NCBI RefSeq assembly: GCF_900114775.1
Contig: NZ_FOUE01000007.1
Span: 62,001 to 126,000, forward strand
DNA length: 64,000 bases
Direction of reading: 5' to 3'
Source: Marinobacter zhejiangensis
GTDB taxonomy: Bacteria > Pseudomonadota > Gammaproteobacteria > Pseudomonadales > Oleiphilaceae
The position numbers and the translations under genes were made by a program. Positions 1 to 9,226 of the stretch are shown here, one piece after another. Position 1 is the stretch's first letter. Each line of letters starts with the position of its first letter. The notes under the pieces were generated by a model, which worked only from the letters and a program-made list of their open reading frames with translations, was not told the origin of the DNA and did no database searches.

Positions 1-39
1 GGTCAGGTGAGTGTAGGTGCGCAGGCGGGTTTCCGTCAT
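1..39 (-). CDS. 5' end of an unidentified gene, cut by the left edge
   Basis: Thirteen codons are open from an ATG at 39 down to the window edge, beginning MTETRLRTYTHL. The ATG overlaps the TGA of the upstream GGDEF-like gene in an ATGA arrangement, which is typical of translational coupling in an operon. Too little is visible to name a family. The call rests only on the overlap and the absence of a stop, so it is tentative. Confidence 0.35.
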   Translation of the reverse strand, partial: MTETRLRTYTHLT

Positions 40-1043
40 TGAACTGGCCCTCTGGCCTGGGTGACCTGAGCTTCCGACCAGGTGCTGTACGATTGCACGC
101 GATTGCCTCCTTGCTGCTGTGCCCGCCTCAGGGCATTGGCTGCTGACTGCTGAAGGCTGTCGGAGTCATCGCCGATGTTGAGTCCGGCAATGCCTGCGCT
201 CACGGTCAGGTTGAGGCCATGGGATTCCAGCAGGCTGCCCAGGCCCTTGCGGACGGTCTCGGCAGTCTGGGCTGCTTCAGCGGTGGCCACATTGGGCAAA
301 ATCACCAGGAATTGCAGATCCGCGACGCGGTAGTAGGAGTCGAAGTCCCGCAGTTGGGAGTGTAGGAAGCGGCCGATGCGGGGGAGGATGGCGCGGATAT
401 CCTCGTCCGGATCCTTGTCGCTAAGGTGTGAGTCGAGACCGACCAGAATGACGGCCATGTCCGTGCCCTCCCGTTCGCTACGCTGGATTTCCTTGTGCAG
501 ATCAGCGGACAGGTACTCTCTGCTGGCGGCCTGGGTCAGCTCATCGGTACGACGCAATGGGGCCAGCTGGCGGCTCTTGTACTCGCGCAGGTAGACCAAA
601 ATGCCCGACAGTGCCAGGGTTAGCAGCATGGAGCTGATGAACTGGTGACGCCCCGGGTCGCCAACGGCGGCCTGGTTGGCAACCACGATGGCAACCACGC
701 AGAACAGCGTCAACAAGGCTCCCCAGCCCACAGGTAGCAGACCGAAGGCGATGAGCGGCATGGCGTACAGCCAGTGCCCGATAGTCCAAGGGGGGCTCCA
801 CAGGCTGGCCAGCAGCAGGGCCGCGAGCAGAACCAGCAGGGTTCGATTGATGGTCAGCCAGGGCTGGCGGGCGCGCCCGGGGTGGAAGGGAGATGAAGTC
901 CAGACCAGGGCGGCAGCGGTCAGTGAAATGGCTGCGGCTAGGCCCGCCCCTTGATAGGCGGTGAATAAGGCTAGCGCCACCAGGGCTGTGCAGCTGATCC
1001 GTGCAAATCGGCTCAGCAGGAATATTTCGGCCATCTGGCCCAT
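36..1043 (-). CDS. Membrane protein with a degenerate GGDEF domain
   Basis: 335 aa. The first ~155 residues form about five or six hydrophobic membrane segments, followed by a basic linker and a GGDEF-fold domain (about 165-320). The conserved first metal-binding Asp appears to remain (D204), but the signature is ADLQF at 241-245 instead of GGDEF/GGEEF. The two glycines and the catalytic acid are therefore lost, so cyclic-di-GMP synthesis is unlikely; a sensing or scaffold role is inferred. The ATG at 1043 has a GGAG a few bases upstream. It may be co-transcribed with the gene running off the left edge. The family assignment comes from the overall GGDEF-like pattern, including the SAGIAGL segment near 282. 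Confidence 0.7.
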   Translation of the reverse strand: MGQMAEIFLLSRFARISCTALVALALFTAYQGAGLAAAISLTAAALVWTSSPFHPGRARQPWLTINRTLLVLLAALLLASLWSPPWTIGHWLYAMPLIAFGLLPVGWGALLTLFCVVAIVVANQAAVGDPGRHQFISSMLLTLALSGILVYLREYKSRQLAPLRRTDELTQAASREYLSADLHKEIQRSEREGTDMAVILVGLDSHLSDKDPDEDIRAILPRIGRFLHSQLRDFDSYYRVADLQFLVILPNVATAEAAQTAETVRKGLGSLLESHGLNLTVSAGIAGLNIGDDSDSLQQSAANALRRAQQQGGNRVQSYSTWSEAQVTQARGPVQ

Positions 1044-1144
1044 GGTCTCCGTCCTTTCCTAGCCATCCATAATACTCCAGCATACGTCAGTACCTGCGGC
1101 CTTGCGTATGACTGGTGCACACTCGAAGTGTTTATTTGCAGCGG

Positions 1145-1150
1145 TATAAT
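1145..1150 (+). promoter_or_regulatory. Candidate -10 element upstream of proA
   Basis: A perfect TATAAT lies 156 bp before the proA start, in the gap between two divergent genes. No good -35 hexamer stands 16-18 bp upstream, so this is a weak candidate. On the other strand TTGCTT and TAAACA spaced by 17 bp overlap the same spot and could serve the GGDEF-like gene. Confidence 0.3.
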
Positions 1151-1305
1151 AAAGCAACCATGGCATAAGTCTAACCGCAGTTTGGGGTGGGGCGAATTTC
1201 GTCTGGGCCCTGAAAGCAGATGCGTGCCGGGTGTGGACAGGTTAAAGTGGTGGATTACGCCCGTTAGGGGTGTTTTCAAGCAACAGGCTCTCAGTTAAGG
1301 GTGTA

Positions 1306-2565
1306 ATGATGGATATTGCTGGATACATGGTGGAACTGGGCGAACAGGCACGGGCAGCGGCCTCTATCGTAGCCCGGTCAACGACCGCCATGCGCAATCA
1401 GGCGCTGCTGGCAACGGCGGAAGCCATTGATGCGGCTCGGAGTGAACTGACCATTGCCAACGCCAAGGATCTCGACAAGGGTCGGGAAAACGGGTTGGAA
1501 CCAGCGATGCTGGACCGTCTGGAGCTGACGCCAGAGCGCATCGACACCATGATTGAGGGGCTGCGTCAGGTGGCTGCCTTGCCGGATCCCATCGGCGAAA
1601 TTACCGACATGACCTATCGCCCATCCGGCATTCAGGTTGGCAAGATGCGGGTGCCCCTGGGCGTCATTGGCATTATTTACGAATCTCGCCCCAATGTGAC
1701 AGTCGAAGCGGCGAGCCTGTGCCTGAAGTCCGGAAACGCCACCATTTTGCGGGGCGGCTCCGAGGCCATTCATTCAAACCAGGCGGTTGCGGCCTGTATT
1801 GCTAAAGGGTTGGCCGCTGCGGGTTTGCCGGAAGCGGCGGTGCAGGTGGTCAAGACCACTGACCGGGCAGCTGTTGGCGAGCTGATTACCATGCCCCGTT
1901 ATGTGGACGTCATTGTGCCTCGGGGTGGAAAGGGCTTGATTGAGCGAATCAGCCGGGATGCGCGGGTGCCTGTGATCAAGCACCTTGATGGCATCTGCCA
2001 CGTATACATCGACAGTCATGCTGATCCCGAGAAGGCGTTGGCGATTGCTGTGAACGCCAAGACTCACCGATACGGCACCTGCAACACCATGGAAACCCTG
2101 CTGGTGGATCAGGAAATTGCCGAGGATATCCTGCCGTTGCTGGCCGAGGCTTTTGTTGCCAAAGGGGTGGAGCTGCGTGGTTGTGAACTGACCCGTTCAA
2201 TCCTCCCGGATGTGGTTGCCGCCACCGAAGCGGATTGGGGCGAGGAGTACCTGGCGCCGATCCTGGCGGTGAAAGTGGTCGATGGTCTGGACGGCGCGAT
2301 TGCCCATATCAATCGTTACAGCTCGCAGCATACCGACAGTATTGTGACTGAAAACTATACCCGTGCGCGGCGCTTCATCACCGAGGTCGATTCCAGCTCG
2401 GTCATGGTCAACGCTTCCACACGCTTTGCCGATGGATTTGAGTATGGGCTGGGTGCGGAAATTGGCATTTCCACCGACAAGATCCATGCGCGTGGGCCGG
2501 TTGGGCTCGAAGGGCTCACATCCCAGAAGTATGTGGTGTTCGGAGACGGCCACGTCCGGACCTGA
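1306..2565 (+). CDS. proA: Gamma-glutamyl phosphate reductase
   Basis: Second step of proline synthesis: NADPH-dependent reduction of gamma-glutamyl phosphate to glutamate semialdehyde, in the cytoplasm. 419 aa from this start, close to the family's usual length. The catalytic cysteine is in RYGTCNTMETLL (C259), and the NIIYESRPNVT-type and KSGNATILRGG segments typical of ProA are present. The frame opens at a GTG at 1270, but ATG 1306 (or 1309) has an AAGG just upstream and gives the family-like N-terminus MMDIAGYM. It is the first gene of a plus-strand run; nadD begins 6 bp after its stop. proB is not in the window. Confidence 0.95.
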   Translation: MMDIAGYMVELGEQARAAASIVARSTTAMRNQALLATAEAIDAARSELTIANAKDLDKGRENGLEPAMLDRLELTPERIDTMIEGLRQVAALPDPIGEITDMTYRPSGIQVGKMRVPLGVIGIIYESRPNVTVEAASLCLKSGNATILRGGSEAIHSNQAVAACIAKGLAAAGLPEAAVQVVKTTDRAAVGELITMPRYVDVIVPRGGKGLIERISRDARVPVIKHLDGICHVYIDSHADPEKALAIAVNAKTHRYGTCNTMETLLVDQEIAEDILPLLAEAFVAKGVELRGCELTRSILPDVVAATEADWGEEYLAPILAVKVVDGLDGAIAHINRYSSQHTDSIVTENYTRARRFITEVDSSSVMVNASTRFADGFEYGLGAEIGISTDKIHARGPVGLEGLTSQKYVVFGDGHVRT

Positions 2566-2571
2566 TCACGT

Positions 2572-3225
2572 ATGCGGGTAATCTACGGGGGCACCTTCGA
2601 TCCGGTTCACAACGGCCACCTGCGTCTTGCGGTAGAACTCCGGGAGATGCTGGCGGTGCCGGAGCTGGCGCTGGTGCCCTGTCACATCCCACCGCACCGT
2701 GCCCATCCAGGGGCGGGCAGTCAGGAGCGGCTGGAGCTTCTGCAGCTGGCCGTCGCGGGTGAGCCTGGCTTGGTAGTCGATGACCGGGAGCTCGCACGAG
2801 GCGGTGCATCCTATACCGCCGATACGCTGCGCCAGGTACGCTCAGAGGTTGGGGCCGACGAGCCAGTGGTTCTGGTGATGGGGGCCGATGCGTTCGCTGG
2901 CTTTGATCGCTGGCGCGATTGGCAGGCCATACCCGAGCTGGCCCATGTCCTGGTGGTTGCAAGGCCGGGGTATGCTTTTGACCCTGACAGCGTTCCTGCT
3001 GGCCTGCTCAGAACCCGAGGGTGCGGCTCAGCTAAGGAGCTGGCGTCGGCACCTTGTGGGCTGTTTCTGTATCAGGCGTTGCCATTGCTGGATATTTCGG
3101 CAACGGCGGTCCGCGAAAAAATTTGTAAGGGCCTTTCTCCCCGCTACCTTTTGCCGGATGTGGTCTGGCAGGAAATTCAGCGGCGGGAGCTGTATGGATT
3201 CCGTCTGCCGCAGGGCAATCTTTAG
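2572..3225 (+). CDS. nadD: Nicotinate-nucleotide adenylyltransferase
   Basis: Transfers AMP from ATP to nicotinate mononucleotide, making deamido-NAD in the NAD pathway. 217 aa. The nucleotidyltransferase signature GGTFDPVHNGHLR is at residues 5-17, with the second family motif near the C-terminus in the form ISATAVRE. It sits directly after proA and upstream of rsfS and rlmH, the conserved gammaproteobacterial order, so co-transcription is likely. Confidence 0.95.
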   Translation: MRVIYGGTFDPVHNGHLRLAVELREMLAVPELALVPCHIPPHRAHPGAGSQERLELLQLAVAGEPGLVVDDRELARGGASYTADTLRQVRSEVGADEPVVLVMGADAFAGFDRWRDWQAIPELAHVLVVARPGYAFDPDSVPAGLLRTRGCGSAKELASAPCGLFLYQALPLLDISATAVREKICKGLSPRYLLPDVVWQEIQRRELYGFRLPQGNL

Positions 3226-3295
3226 TGCTACAATCCGGGCTTGTGTAGAAATTCAGCGCCGGAGGACCCATCCCCGGCCGCTCAACAGGGTGATT

Positions 3296-3646
3296 ATGCA
3301 GGCAGAGCAGCTTAAAGATCTGGTGGTAAATGCACTGGAAGACGTGAAGGCAAAGGACATCAGCGTCATTGATGTCAAAGACCGAACCAGTGTGACCGAC
3401 TATATGGTATTGGCGTCCGGTACCTCAAACCGGCACGTGAAATCGCTGGCGGACTCCGTCATCGGAGAAGCCAAGGAACAGGGCGTCCGTGCCGCCAATG
3501 TCGAAGGGGCCAATGCCAGCGACTGGATTCTGGTGGATCTGGGTGACGTGGTGGTTCATGTGATGATGCCGGCGACCCGGGAGTTCTACGATCTGGAGCG
3601 TTTTTGGCGAGACTCTCCGGATCTGGGCGCAGCAGGCAGCGAATAA
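3296..3646 (+). CDS. rsfS: Ribosomal silencing factor RsfS
   Basis: 116 aa. RsfS binds ribosomal protein uL14 and blocks subunit joining when nutrients are low. The family core is visible: DYMVLASGTSNRHVKSLAD, the NVEG segment, DWILVDLGDVVVHVM and a terminal FYDLERFW. The frame is open far upstream inside nadD in another phase, but ATG 3296 follows a CAGGG and gives the canonical N-terminus MQAEQLKDLV. Its TAA directly abuts the ATG of rlmH with no spacer, which suggests coupled translation of two ribosome-acting proteins. Confidence 0.93.
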   Translation: MQAEQLKDLVVNALEDVKAKDISVIDVKDRTSVTDYMVLASGTSNRHVKSLADSVIGEAKEQGVRAANVEGANASDWILVDLGDVVVHVMMPATREFYDLERFWRDSPDLGAAGSE

Positions 3647-4117
3647 ATGCGGCTACGCATGCTCTGCGTCGGCCAGAAGATGCCCGACTGGGTGAATCAG
3701 GGCTATTCCGATTATGCCCGCCGCATGCCGGCGGAGCTTTCCCTAGACCTCACTGAGATTCCCATGGCTCACCGGGGCAAGAACCCGGACATTCCCCGTC
3801 TGATGCAAAAGGAAGGGGAAGCACTGCTGACGGCCGCCGGCCCTCGGGACCGCGTAGTTGCCATGGAAGTGGGAGGGCGTGCCTGGTCGACTGAGCAGTT
3901 GGCCAGCCAGCTCGAGAAATGGCAGCAGGATGGTCGGGACGTCTGCTTCATGGTGGGCGGCCCCGACGGCCTTCCTGCGGCTTGCCGCGATCGTGCCGAT
4001 CAACTCTGGTCACTGTCTCCCCTGACGTTGCCTCACCCTTTGGTGCGTATTCTGCTCGCTGAGCAGTTGTATCGCGCCTGGAGCATTACCCGCAATCACC
4101 CATATCACCGAGCCTAG
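3647..4117 (+). CDS. rlmH: 23S rRNA pseudouridine-1915 N3-methyltransferase
   Basis: 156 aa SPOUT-class methyltransferase acting on helix 69 of 23S rRNA in assembled 70S ribosomes. Motifs seen: FMVGGPDGLP (SAM-binding knot), LSPLTLPHPLVRILLAEQLY, and the conserved C-terminal HPYHRA. The length matches the E. coli protein. The start codon abuts the rsfS stop, and mrdA begins 8 bp after the stop, so the gene links the ribosome-factor part of the operon to the cell-wall part. Confidence 0.95.
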   Translation: MRLRMLCVGQKMPDWVNQGYSDYARRMPAELSLDLTEIPMAHRGKNPDIPRLMQKEGEALLTAAGPRDRVVAMEVGGRAWSTEQLASQLEKWQQDGRDVCFMVGGPDGLPAACRDRADQLWSLSPLTLPHPLVRILLAEQLYRAWSITRNHPYHRA

Positions 4118-4125
4118 GTAACGTC

Positions 4126-6018
4126 ATGCCCTGGGGTGAGTTCAAAGATACCGCCGCTGAACGGCGCCTGTTTCAGCGCCGAACCTTGGTGGCCCTGGCG
4201 TTCGTTCTGCTCATGCTAGGCGGGCTACTGGCCCGCATGTACCAGTTGCAGATTGTCGAGCACCAGACCTACATCACCTTATCGGACAAGAACCGGGTTC
4301 AGGTCCAGTCGGTGCCGCCTACTCGTGGGTTGATCTACGACCGCAATGGCGAATTGCTGGCGGAAAACCGCCCCGTCTTCAGCGTTACCATCGTTCCAGA
4401 GCGCGTACCTGCGATTGATGACACCCTGGCCTCACTGGCTCGCCTGATTGATGTTTCCGAGGAAGAGCTGGAGCGCTTTGAGCGGCGGTTACGGGAGCCG
4501 CGCAGGCCCTACCAGGAATTGCCGTTGCGGTATGACCTGACGGAAGAGGACATCGCTGCCCTGGCGGTGCATCGCCATGAACTGCCTGGCGTGGAAGTAT
4601 CGGCGGAACTGGTACGCTATTACCCCTATGGTGAAATCACTTCCCACGCCTTGGGCTACGTGGGCAGGATTAACCGAGAGGAACTCCAGACCATTGATTC
4701 GGTGAACTATGCCGGCACCAACTACATTGGCAAGTCCGGAATAGAGCGTTTCTATGAGGCCCAGCTCCATGGTCAGGTGGGCTACCAGCACGTGGAGACC
4801 AATGCTCGGGGGCGCACCCTGAGAGTACTCGCTCGTGAAAATCCGGTACCCGGGGAGGACTTGCGTCTTCATCTTGATCTGCGGATGCAGCGGCTTGCCT
4901 ACAGCCTTCTTGATGGCCGGCGGGGCGCCATTGTTGCCATGGAGCCAGAAACTGGAGGCTTGCTGGCCCTGGCCAGTGTGCCCGGGTTCGATGCCAACCT
5001 GTTCGTAACCGGCATCAGTGTGGCCGCCTACCGGGAACTGAGTACCTCCCACGATAAGCCGCTGTTCAACCGTGCATTGCGGGGGCAATACCCGCCGGGC
5101 TCAACCATCAAACCGATGATGGCGGTGGCCGCACTGGACAGTGGTGTGACCACCCGCGAACGCCAGGTCTGGGATCCTGGTTACTTTCAGCTGCAAGCCG
5201 GTGGCCGACGTTACCGGGACTGGAAGCGGGGCGGCCATGGTTGGGTGGATTTGACCCTCTCCATGGCTCAGTCCTGCGACATCTATTACTACGATGCCGC
5301 GGTACGGATGGGTGTGGATACCATGTATCAGTACCTGCATGAGTTCGGCTTTGGAGACGACACCTCGCTGGATGTCAGCGGAGCTTTGTCGGGACTGCTG
5401 CCCTCCCGGGACTGGAAACAGGCGGTGCGCAACGAGCCCTGGTATCCCGGAGACTCGGTAAACATGGGCATCGGCCAGGGCTTCATGCTGTCGACCCCAT
5501 TGCAGCTGGCGGCCGCAACGGCGGTCATTGCCAATCGCGGGCACTGGGCTCAGCCTCGCCTGTTGATGGGGGTTGATGGAGACCTCTCGCTCGAGGAAGT
5601 CCTGCCGCCGGAAACCCGAACAGATATTGTGCTGAAGAATCAGGACGACTGGGAATTCGTGATCGACTCCATGGCGGAGGTCATGCATGGGCGCCGCGGT
5701 ACCGCCCGCCGCGCAGCCGAGGGTGCCCCTTATCGTATGGCCGGAAAGACCGGCACTGCGCAGGTGTTCAGTCTGGCTCAGGACGAGGAGTATGACGCCG
5801 AGGAAGTTCGTGAGCGGCTGCGGGACCACGCCTTGTTTGTCGGCTTCGCCCCCCTGGATGATCCCAAGATCGCTGTGGCGGTGATTGTTGAAAACGGCGG
5901 CGGCGGAAGCAGTACCGCTGCACCGGTGGCCCGGGCGATGTTCGATGCGTGGTTACTGGGCTTTCCTGAAGACATTGATAACGTTGAAGTAGAGCCGGTA
6001 AGGGTGGAGGGCGAATGA
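4126..6018 (+). CDS. mrdA: Penicillin-binding protein 2, peptidoglycan transpeptidase
   Basis: 630 aa. Class B PBP of the elongation machinery that crosslinks new peptidoglycan along the side wall with RodA. One N-terminal membrane segment (about 20-38), a dimerisation/pedestal domain with RGLIYDRNGELLAEN, then the transpeptidase domain with all three active-site motifs: STIK (S326-K329), SCD (383-385) and KTGT (541-544). SCD in place of SxN is usual for PBP2. Its TGA overlaps the rodA ATG by 4 bp, consistent with stoichiometric expression of the pair. Confidence 0.95.
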   Translation: MPWGEFKDTAAERRLFQRRTLVALAFVLLMLGGLLARMYQLQIVEHQTYITLSDKNRVQVQSVPPTRGLIYDRNGELLAENRPVFSVTIVPERVPAIDDTLASLARLIDVSEEELERFERRLREPRRPYQELPLRYDLTEEDIAALAVHRHELPGVEVSAELVRYYPYGEITSHALGYVGRINREELQTIDSVNYAGTNYIGKSGIERFYEAQLHGQVGYQHVETNARGRTLRVLARENPVPGEDLRLHLDLRMQRLAYSLLDGRRGAIVAMEPETGGLLALASVPGFDANLFVTGISVAAYRELSTSHDKPLFNRALRGQYPPGSTIKPMMAVAALDSGVTTRERQVWDPGYFQLQAGGRRYRDWKRGGHGWVDLTLSMAQSCDIYYYDAAVRMGVDTMYQYLHEFGFGDDTSLDVSGALSGLLPSRDWKQAVRNEPWYPGDSVNMGIGQGFMLSTPLQLAAATAVIANRGHWAQPRLLMGVDGDLSLEEVLPPETRTDIVLKNQDDWEFVIDSMAEVMHGRRGTARRAAEGAPYRMAGKTGTAQVFSLAQDEEYDAEEVRERLRDHALFVGFAPLDDPKIAVAVIVENGGGGSSTAAPVARAMFDAWLLGFPEDIDNVEVEPVRVEGE

Positions 6019-7160
6019 TGCGGGCCAGCGGTTTCTTGTCCCCGACACCTGACCGTGGGTTTACCCGGCAGAAAAGCATTTGGTCGGTGTTACACCTCGA
6101 CCCCATATTGCTCCTGCTCTTGTTCCTGCTGGTTGGCGGGGGGATGTTTGTACTGTACAGCGGAGCGGACCGGAACCTGGAGATGCTAAAGGCCCAGGGT
6201 ATCCGTATGGCCGTGGCGTTTGCGGTGATGCTGGTGTTTGCCCAGCTGGACCCCTCGGTGTACCGGCGGTGGGCGCCGTGGTTGTATCTCATTGGGCTTG
6301 GCGCTCTGATCGCAGTGCTGCTGGTGGGGGTTGGCGCCAAGGGGGCTCAGCGTTGGCTGGCGTTGCCGGGGCTGCCACGCTTTCAGCCCTCAGAGTTGAT
6401 GAAGCTGGTGGTGCCGATTATGGCGGCCTGGTTCCTGTCCCGACATTACATTCCCCCACGGCTGACCCATGTGGCAGTGGCACTGGCGATCGTGCTGGTG
6501 CCAATGGCGCTGATTATCAAACAGCCTGACCTGGGAACCGCCTTGCTGGTTGGAACGGCAGGCTTGTTTGTGGTGTTTTTTGCAGGCATCAGCTGGAAGC
6601 TGATCGCGGCCTTTGTGGGGATGGTCTCGGTGGCGGCGCCAATGATGTGGTTCTTCGTCATGCGCGATTACCAGAAGCAGCGAGTGCTGACGCTGCTGGA
6701 CCCACAAAGCGATCCGTTGGGCGCCGGCTGGAACATCATCCAGTCCAAGACGGCCATCGGATCCGGGGGCTGGAGTGGCAAAGGTTGGTTGCAGGGAACC
6801 CAGTCGCACCTCGAATTCCTGCCGGAAAGCCACACCGACTTCATCGTGGCAGTGCTTGCCGAGGAGTTCGGCTTTGTCGGTATGCTCGCACTGCTTGGGC
6901 TATACCTGCTGATTCTGTTCCGTTGCATGTACATTGCCGTCAATGCTCAGGATTCGTTCGGGCGTCTGGTGGCTGGCGCGTTGACGATGACGTTTTTTAT
7001 CTACATTTTCGTCAACATCGGTATGGTCAGTGGCTTGCTGCCGGTGGTTGGTGTGCCGCTGCCGCTGATCAGCTATGGAGGAACGTCCAGTGTGACCTTG
7101 CTGGCGGCGTTTGGGGTGTTGATGTCGATCCAGACCCACCGCCGGATGATTGGCGCCTAG
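6015..7160 (+). CDS. mrdB: Rod-shape peptidoglycan glycosyltransferase RodA
   Basis: 381 aa SEDS-family integral membrane protein with about ten hydrophobic segments. It polymerises lipid II into glycan strands during elongation together with PBP2. Family landmarks: KGAQRWL, FQPSELMKL, KQPDLGTALL, LPESHTDFIVAVLAEEFG and the C-terminal PLISYGGTSS. The ATGATG start follows GGAGGGCGA and overlaps the end of mrdA. mltB follows after about 120 bp, in which I see no clear terminator. Confidence 0.95.
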   Translation: MMRASGFLSPTPDRGFTRQKSIWSVLHLDPILLLLLFLLVGGGMFVLYSGADRNLEMLKAQGIRMAVAFAVMLVFAQLDPSVYRRWAPWLYLIGLGALIAVLLVGVGAKGAQRWLALPGLPRFQPSELMKLVVPIMAAWFLSRHYIPPRLTHVAVALAIVLVPMALIIKQPDLGTALLVGTAGLFVVFFAGISWKLIAAFVGMVSVAAPMMWFFVMRDYQKQRVLTLLDPQSDPLGAGWNIIQSKTAIGSGGWSGKGWLQGTQSHLEFLPESHTDFIVAVLAEEFGFVGMLALLGLYLLILFRCMYIAVNAQDSFGRLVAGALTMTFFIYIFVNIGMVSGLLPVVGVPLPLISYGGTSSVTLLAAFGVLMSIQTHRRMIGA

Positions 7161-7283
7161 CCGGAGCCATCGCTATAGGGTTGTTTCCAGGGAGCAGGTG
7201 GACGCAGGGTAATGGTTGGCCATGTTGCCGCCATGTTAAGGTACCCAGCCTTGAGCGGGAGTGACTGAGAAGGACGGACAGAG

Positions 7284-8306
7284 TTGGACAGACCGGTTTT
7301 AAAAAGAAGCGGAATCACCAGGGTGGTGTTGCTGGCCTTGCTCTGGGGTGTGGCGCTGGACGGAGTTGCGGGTTATGGCCAGCAACCCGATGGGCAGCGT
7401 TTCATTGCGGAAATGGCCGGACAGTACGGTTTTGAGCCTGAGCGGATCCAGGGTTGGCTGGACCAGGCTGAGCGTAATGAGCGGATTCTGGAATCGATCG
7501 CCCGTCCCGCCGAAAAGTCCCTCGAATGGCATGAGTATCGTGGGATATTCATGCGCAGTGAGCGTATCAGCCAGGGGCACGAGTTTCTTGCTGAACACCG
7601 GGACGCCTTCGCGCGTGCCGAGGTTGAGTTTGGCGTGCCCGCAGAGGTCATTGCGGCCATTATCGGCGTTGAAACCTGGTATGGGCGGTACCGCGGCAAC
7701 TATCGCGTGATTGATGCGCTGAGCACCCTGGCGTTTGACTACCCACCCCGCAGCCGCTTTTTCCGAAGTGAACTTGCCCAGTTTTTCCTGATGGCCCGGG
7801 AGCAGGGCTTCGACCCGCTGGAGCTGCAGGGTTCTTACGCCGGGGCGATGGGGTACGGTCAGTTCATTGCCAGCAGCTACCGTCACTACGCTATTGACTT
7901 TGATGGAGACGGCGTAGCCGATATCCTCAATAACCCGGTGGATGCCATCGGCAGTGTGGCAAATTACTTTCACGCCCATCGCTGGCTACCGGGGCAACCG
8001 GTTGCCGAGCGTGTGCAGCAGGACCTGCCAGAGGATTCTCCACTGCTCACCAGGGAACTTAAGCCCCGATTGGCAATCACGGATTATCTGGACGCGGGGT
8101 TGCGGCTTGGTGCGGGTTTGCCGACCGATGCGCCTGCCCGTGCAATCCGGTTAAATGGGGACAATGGCGCAGAACTCTGGATGACCTACCATAATTTCTA
8201 TGTCATAACCCGATATAATCATAGTCACCTGTATGCCATGGCGGTGAAGGAGTTGTCCGACGCGCTGGCAACGCAGGGTATGGAACAGGAAGCCGGTTCA
8301 TCGTGA
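7284..8306 (+). CDS. mltB: Lytic murein transglycosylase B, soluble form
   Basis: 340 aa periplasmic glycoside hydrolase-type transglycosylase that cleaves glycan strands to 1,6-anhydromuropeptides. The catalytic glutamate is E130 in IIGVETWYG; GAMGYGQFIASSYR and the Asp-rich DFDGDGVADIL segment are typical of MltB. The start is TTG with AAGG about 10 bp upstream; no better start precedes the signal peptide (about 14-30). E. coli MltB is a lipoprotein, but no cysteine follows the hydrophobic stretch here, so a soluble periplasmic enzyme is expected. It overlaps rlpA by 4 bp. Confidence 0.92.
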   Translation: MDRPVLKRSGITRVVLLALLWGVALDGVAGYGQQPDGQRFIAEMAGQYGFEPERIQGWLDQAERNERILESIARPAEKSLEWHEYRGIFMRSERISQGHEFLAEHRDAFARAEVEFGVPAEVIAAIIGVETWYGRYRGNYRVIDALSTLAFDYPPRSRFFRSELAQFFLMAREQGFDPLELQGSYAGAMGYGQFIASSYRHYAIDFDGDGVADILNNPVDAIGSVANYFHAHRWLPGQPVAERVQQDLPEDSPLLTRELKPRLAITDYLDAGLRLGAGLPTDAPARAIRLNGDNGAELWMTYHNFYVITRYNHSHLYAMAVKELSDALATQGMEQEAGSS

Positions 8307-9163
8307 AGGTAACCCCCTTGCCCTATAGACAACGAATGCTGGTGGTTTTGGCTGTGTTGGCCGCTATGCTGACTGGCTGTGCCTCTTCGCCCCCGCCGTC
8401 GCGCTACTCGATAACCCAGGACAGGGCGCCGGAGGGTGGTTTTGATGCCACCGGGCTGCAGGATGCGGTGCCCCGGTATGAACCGGCGAGGACGGCCGGT
8501 AACCGCTCGCCCTACACGGTTTGGGGCAAGCAGTACACGGTAATGAGCGATGCCCGCGGCTATGTGGAGCAGGGTACTGCCAGCTGGTATGGCGAAAAAT
8601 TCCATGGCCACCAGACCTCCAATGGCGAAATCTTCGACATGTACAGCATGTCGGCGGCGCACAAGAGTTTGCCCATTCCCTGCTATGCCAGGGTGACGAA
8701 CCTTGATAACGGACGCAGCGTCATTGTCCGGGTCAACGACCGGGGGCCGTTCCACGGCGACCGCTTGATTGATCTGTCCTACGCCGCAGCGATCAAGCTG
8801 GGTTACCAGGCCCAGGGAACTGCCCGGGTGGAGGTGGCGGCCATTACCGTGACCCCTGACGGTGTTGCCCGGGTGGCGGGTGAGTCGGCTCCGCTGAGCA
8901 CCGACGGTGCTGCTACAGGGGCGCCAGGGCTGTTTGTCCAGCTGGGTTCGTTTTCCCATGCGGCACCGGCCCGACTGATGGCCGAGCAGGCTGAAGCCTT
9001 GGTGTCATCTGCGGTTCGGGTGCGGGAAGTGGAGACCGCATCAGGTCGTTTCCACCGAGTCCAGGTGGGGCCGTTCCAGGATTCCAGCGAGGCCCAGAGA
9101 ACCTTGCAGCAACTGGCGGATAACGGCTTTAGGGAGTCGATCTTGCTGACCGACAACCGTTAA
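8303..9163 (+). CDS. rlpA: RlpA-family septal lytic transglycosylase lipoprotein
   Basis: 286 aa. Lipoprotein signal with lipobox LTGC (C26), a double-psi beta-barrel domain (about 88-180) containing GTASWYGEKFHG, TSNGEIFDM and VNDRGPFHGDR, then a C-terminal SPOR domain (about 210-285) that binds denuded glycan at the septum. In Pseudomonas RlpA cleaves denuded glycan strands; the same role is inferred. The GTG start overlaps the TGA of mltB (GTGA), so the two enzymes are probably translated together. Confidence 0.93.
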   Translation: MKVTPLPYRQRMLVVLAVLAAMLTGCASSPPPSRYSITQDRAPEGGFDATGLQDAVPRYEPARTAGNRSPYTVWGKQYTVMSDARGYVEQGTASWYGEKFHGHQTSNGEIFDMYSMSAAHKSLPIPCYARVTNLDNGRSVIVRVNDRGPFHGDRLIDLSYAAAIKLGYQAQGTARVEVAAITVTPDGVARVAGESAPLSTDGAATGAPGLFVQLGSFSHAAPARLMAEQAEALVSSAVRVREVETASGRFHRVQVGPFQDSSEAQRTLQQLADNGFRESILLTDNR

Positions 9164-9226
9164 ATGACGAATGGCCAGCTGATGCACTGAAAGGCTGGCG
9201 CCTAAATAAAACAGTAAACCTCAACT

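Noticed and set aside
1013..1279. 88 aa minus-strand ORF between the GGDEF-like gene and proA
   Set aside because: No ribosome site, no family pattern, and it spans the promoter region and the start of a real gene.
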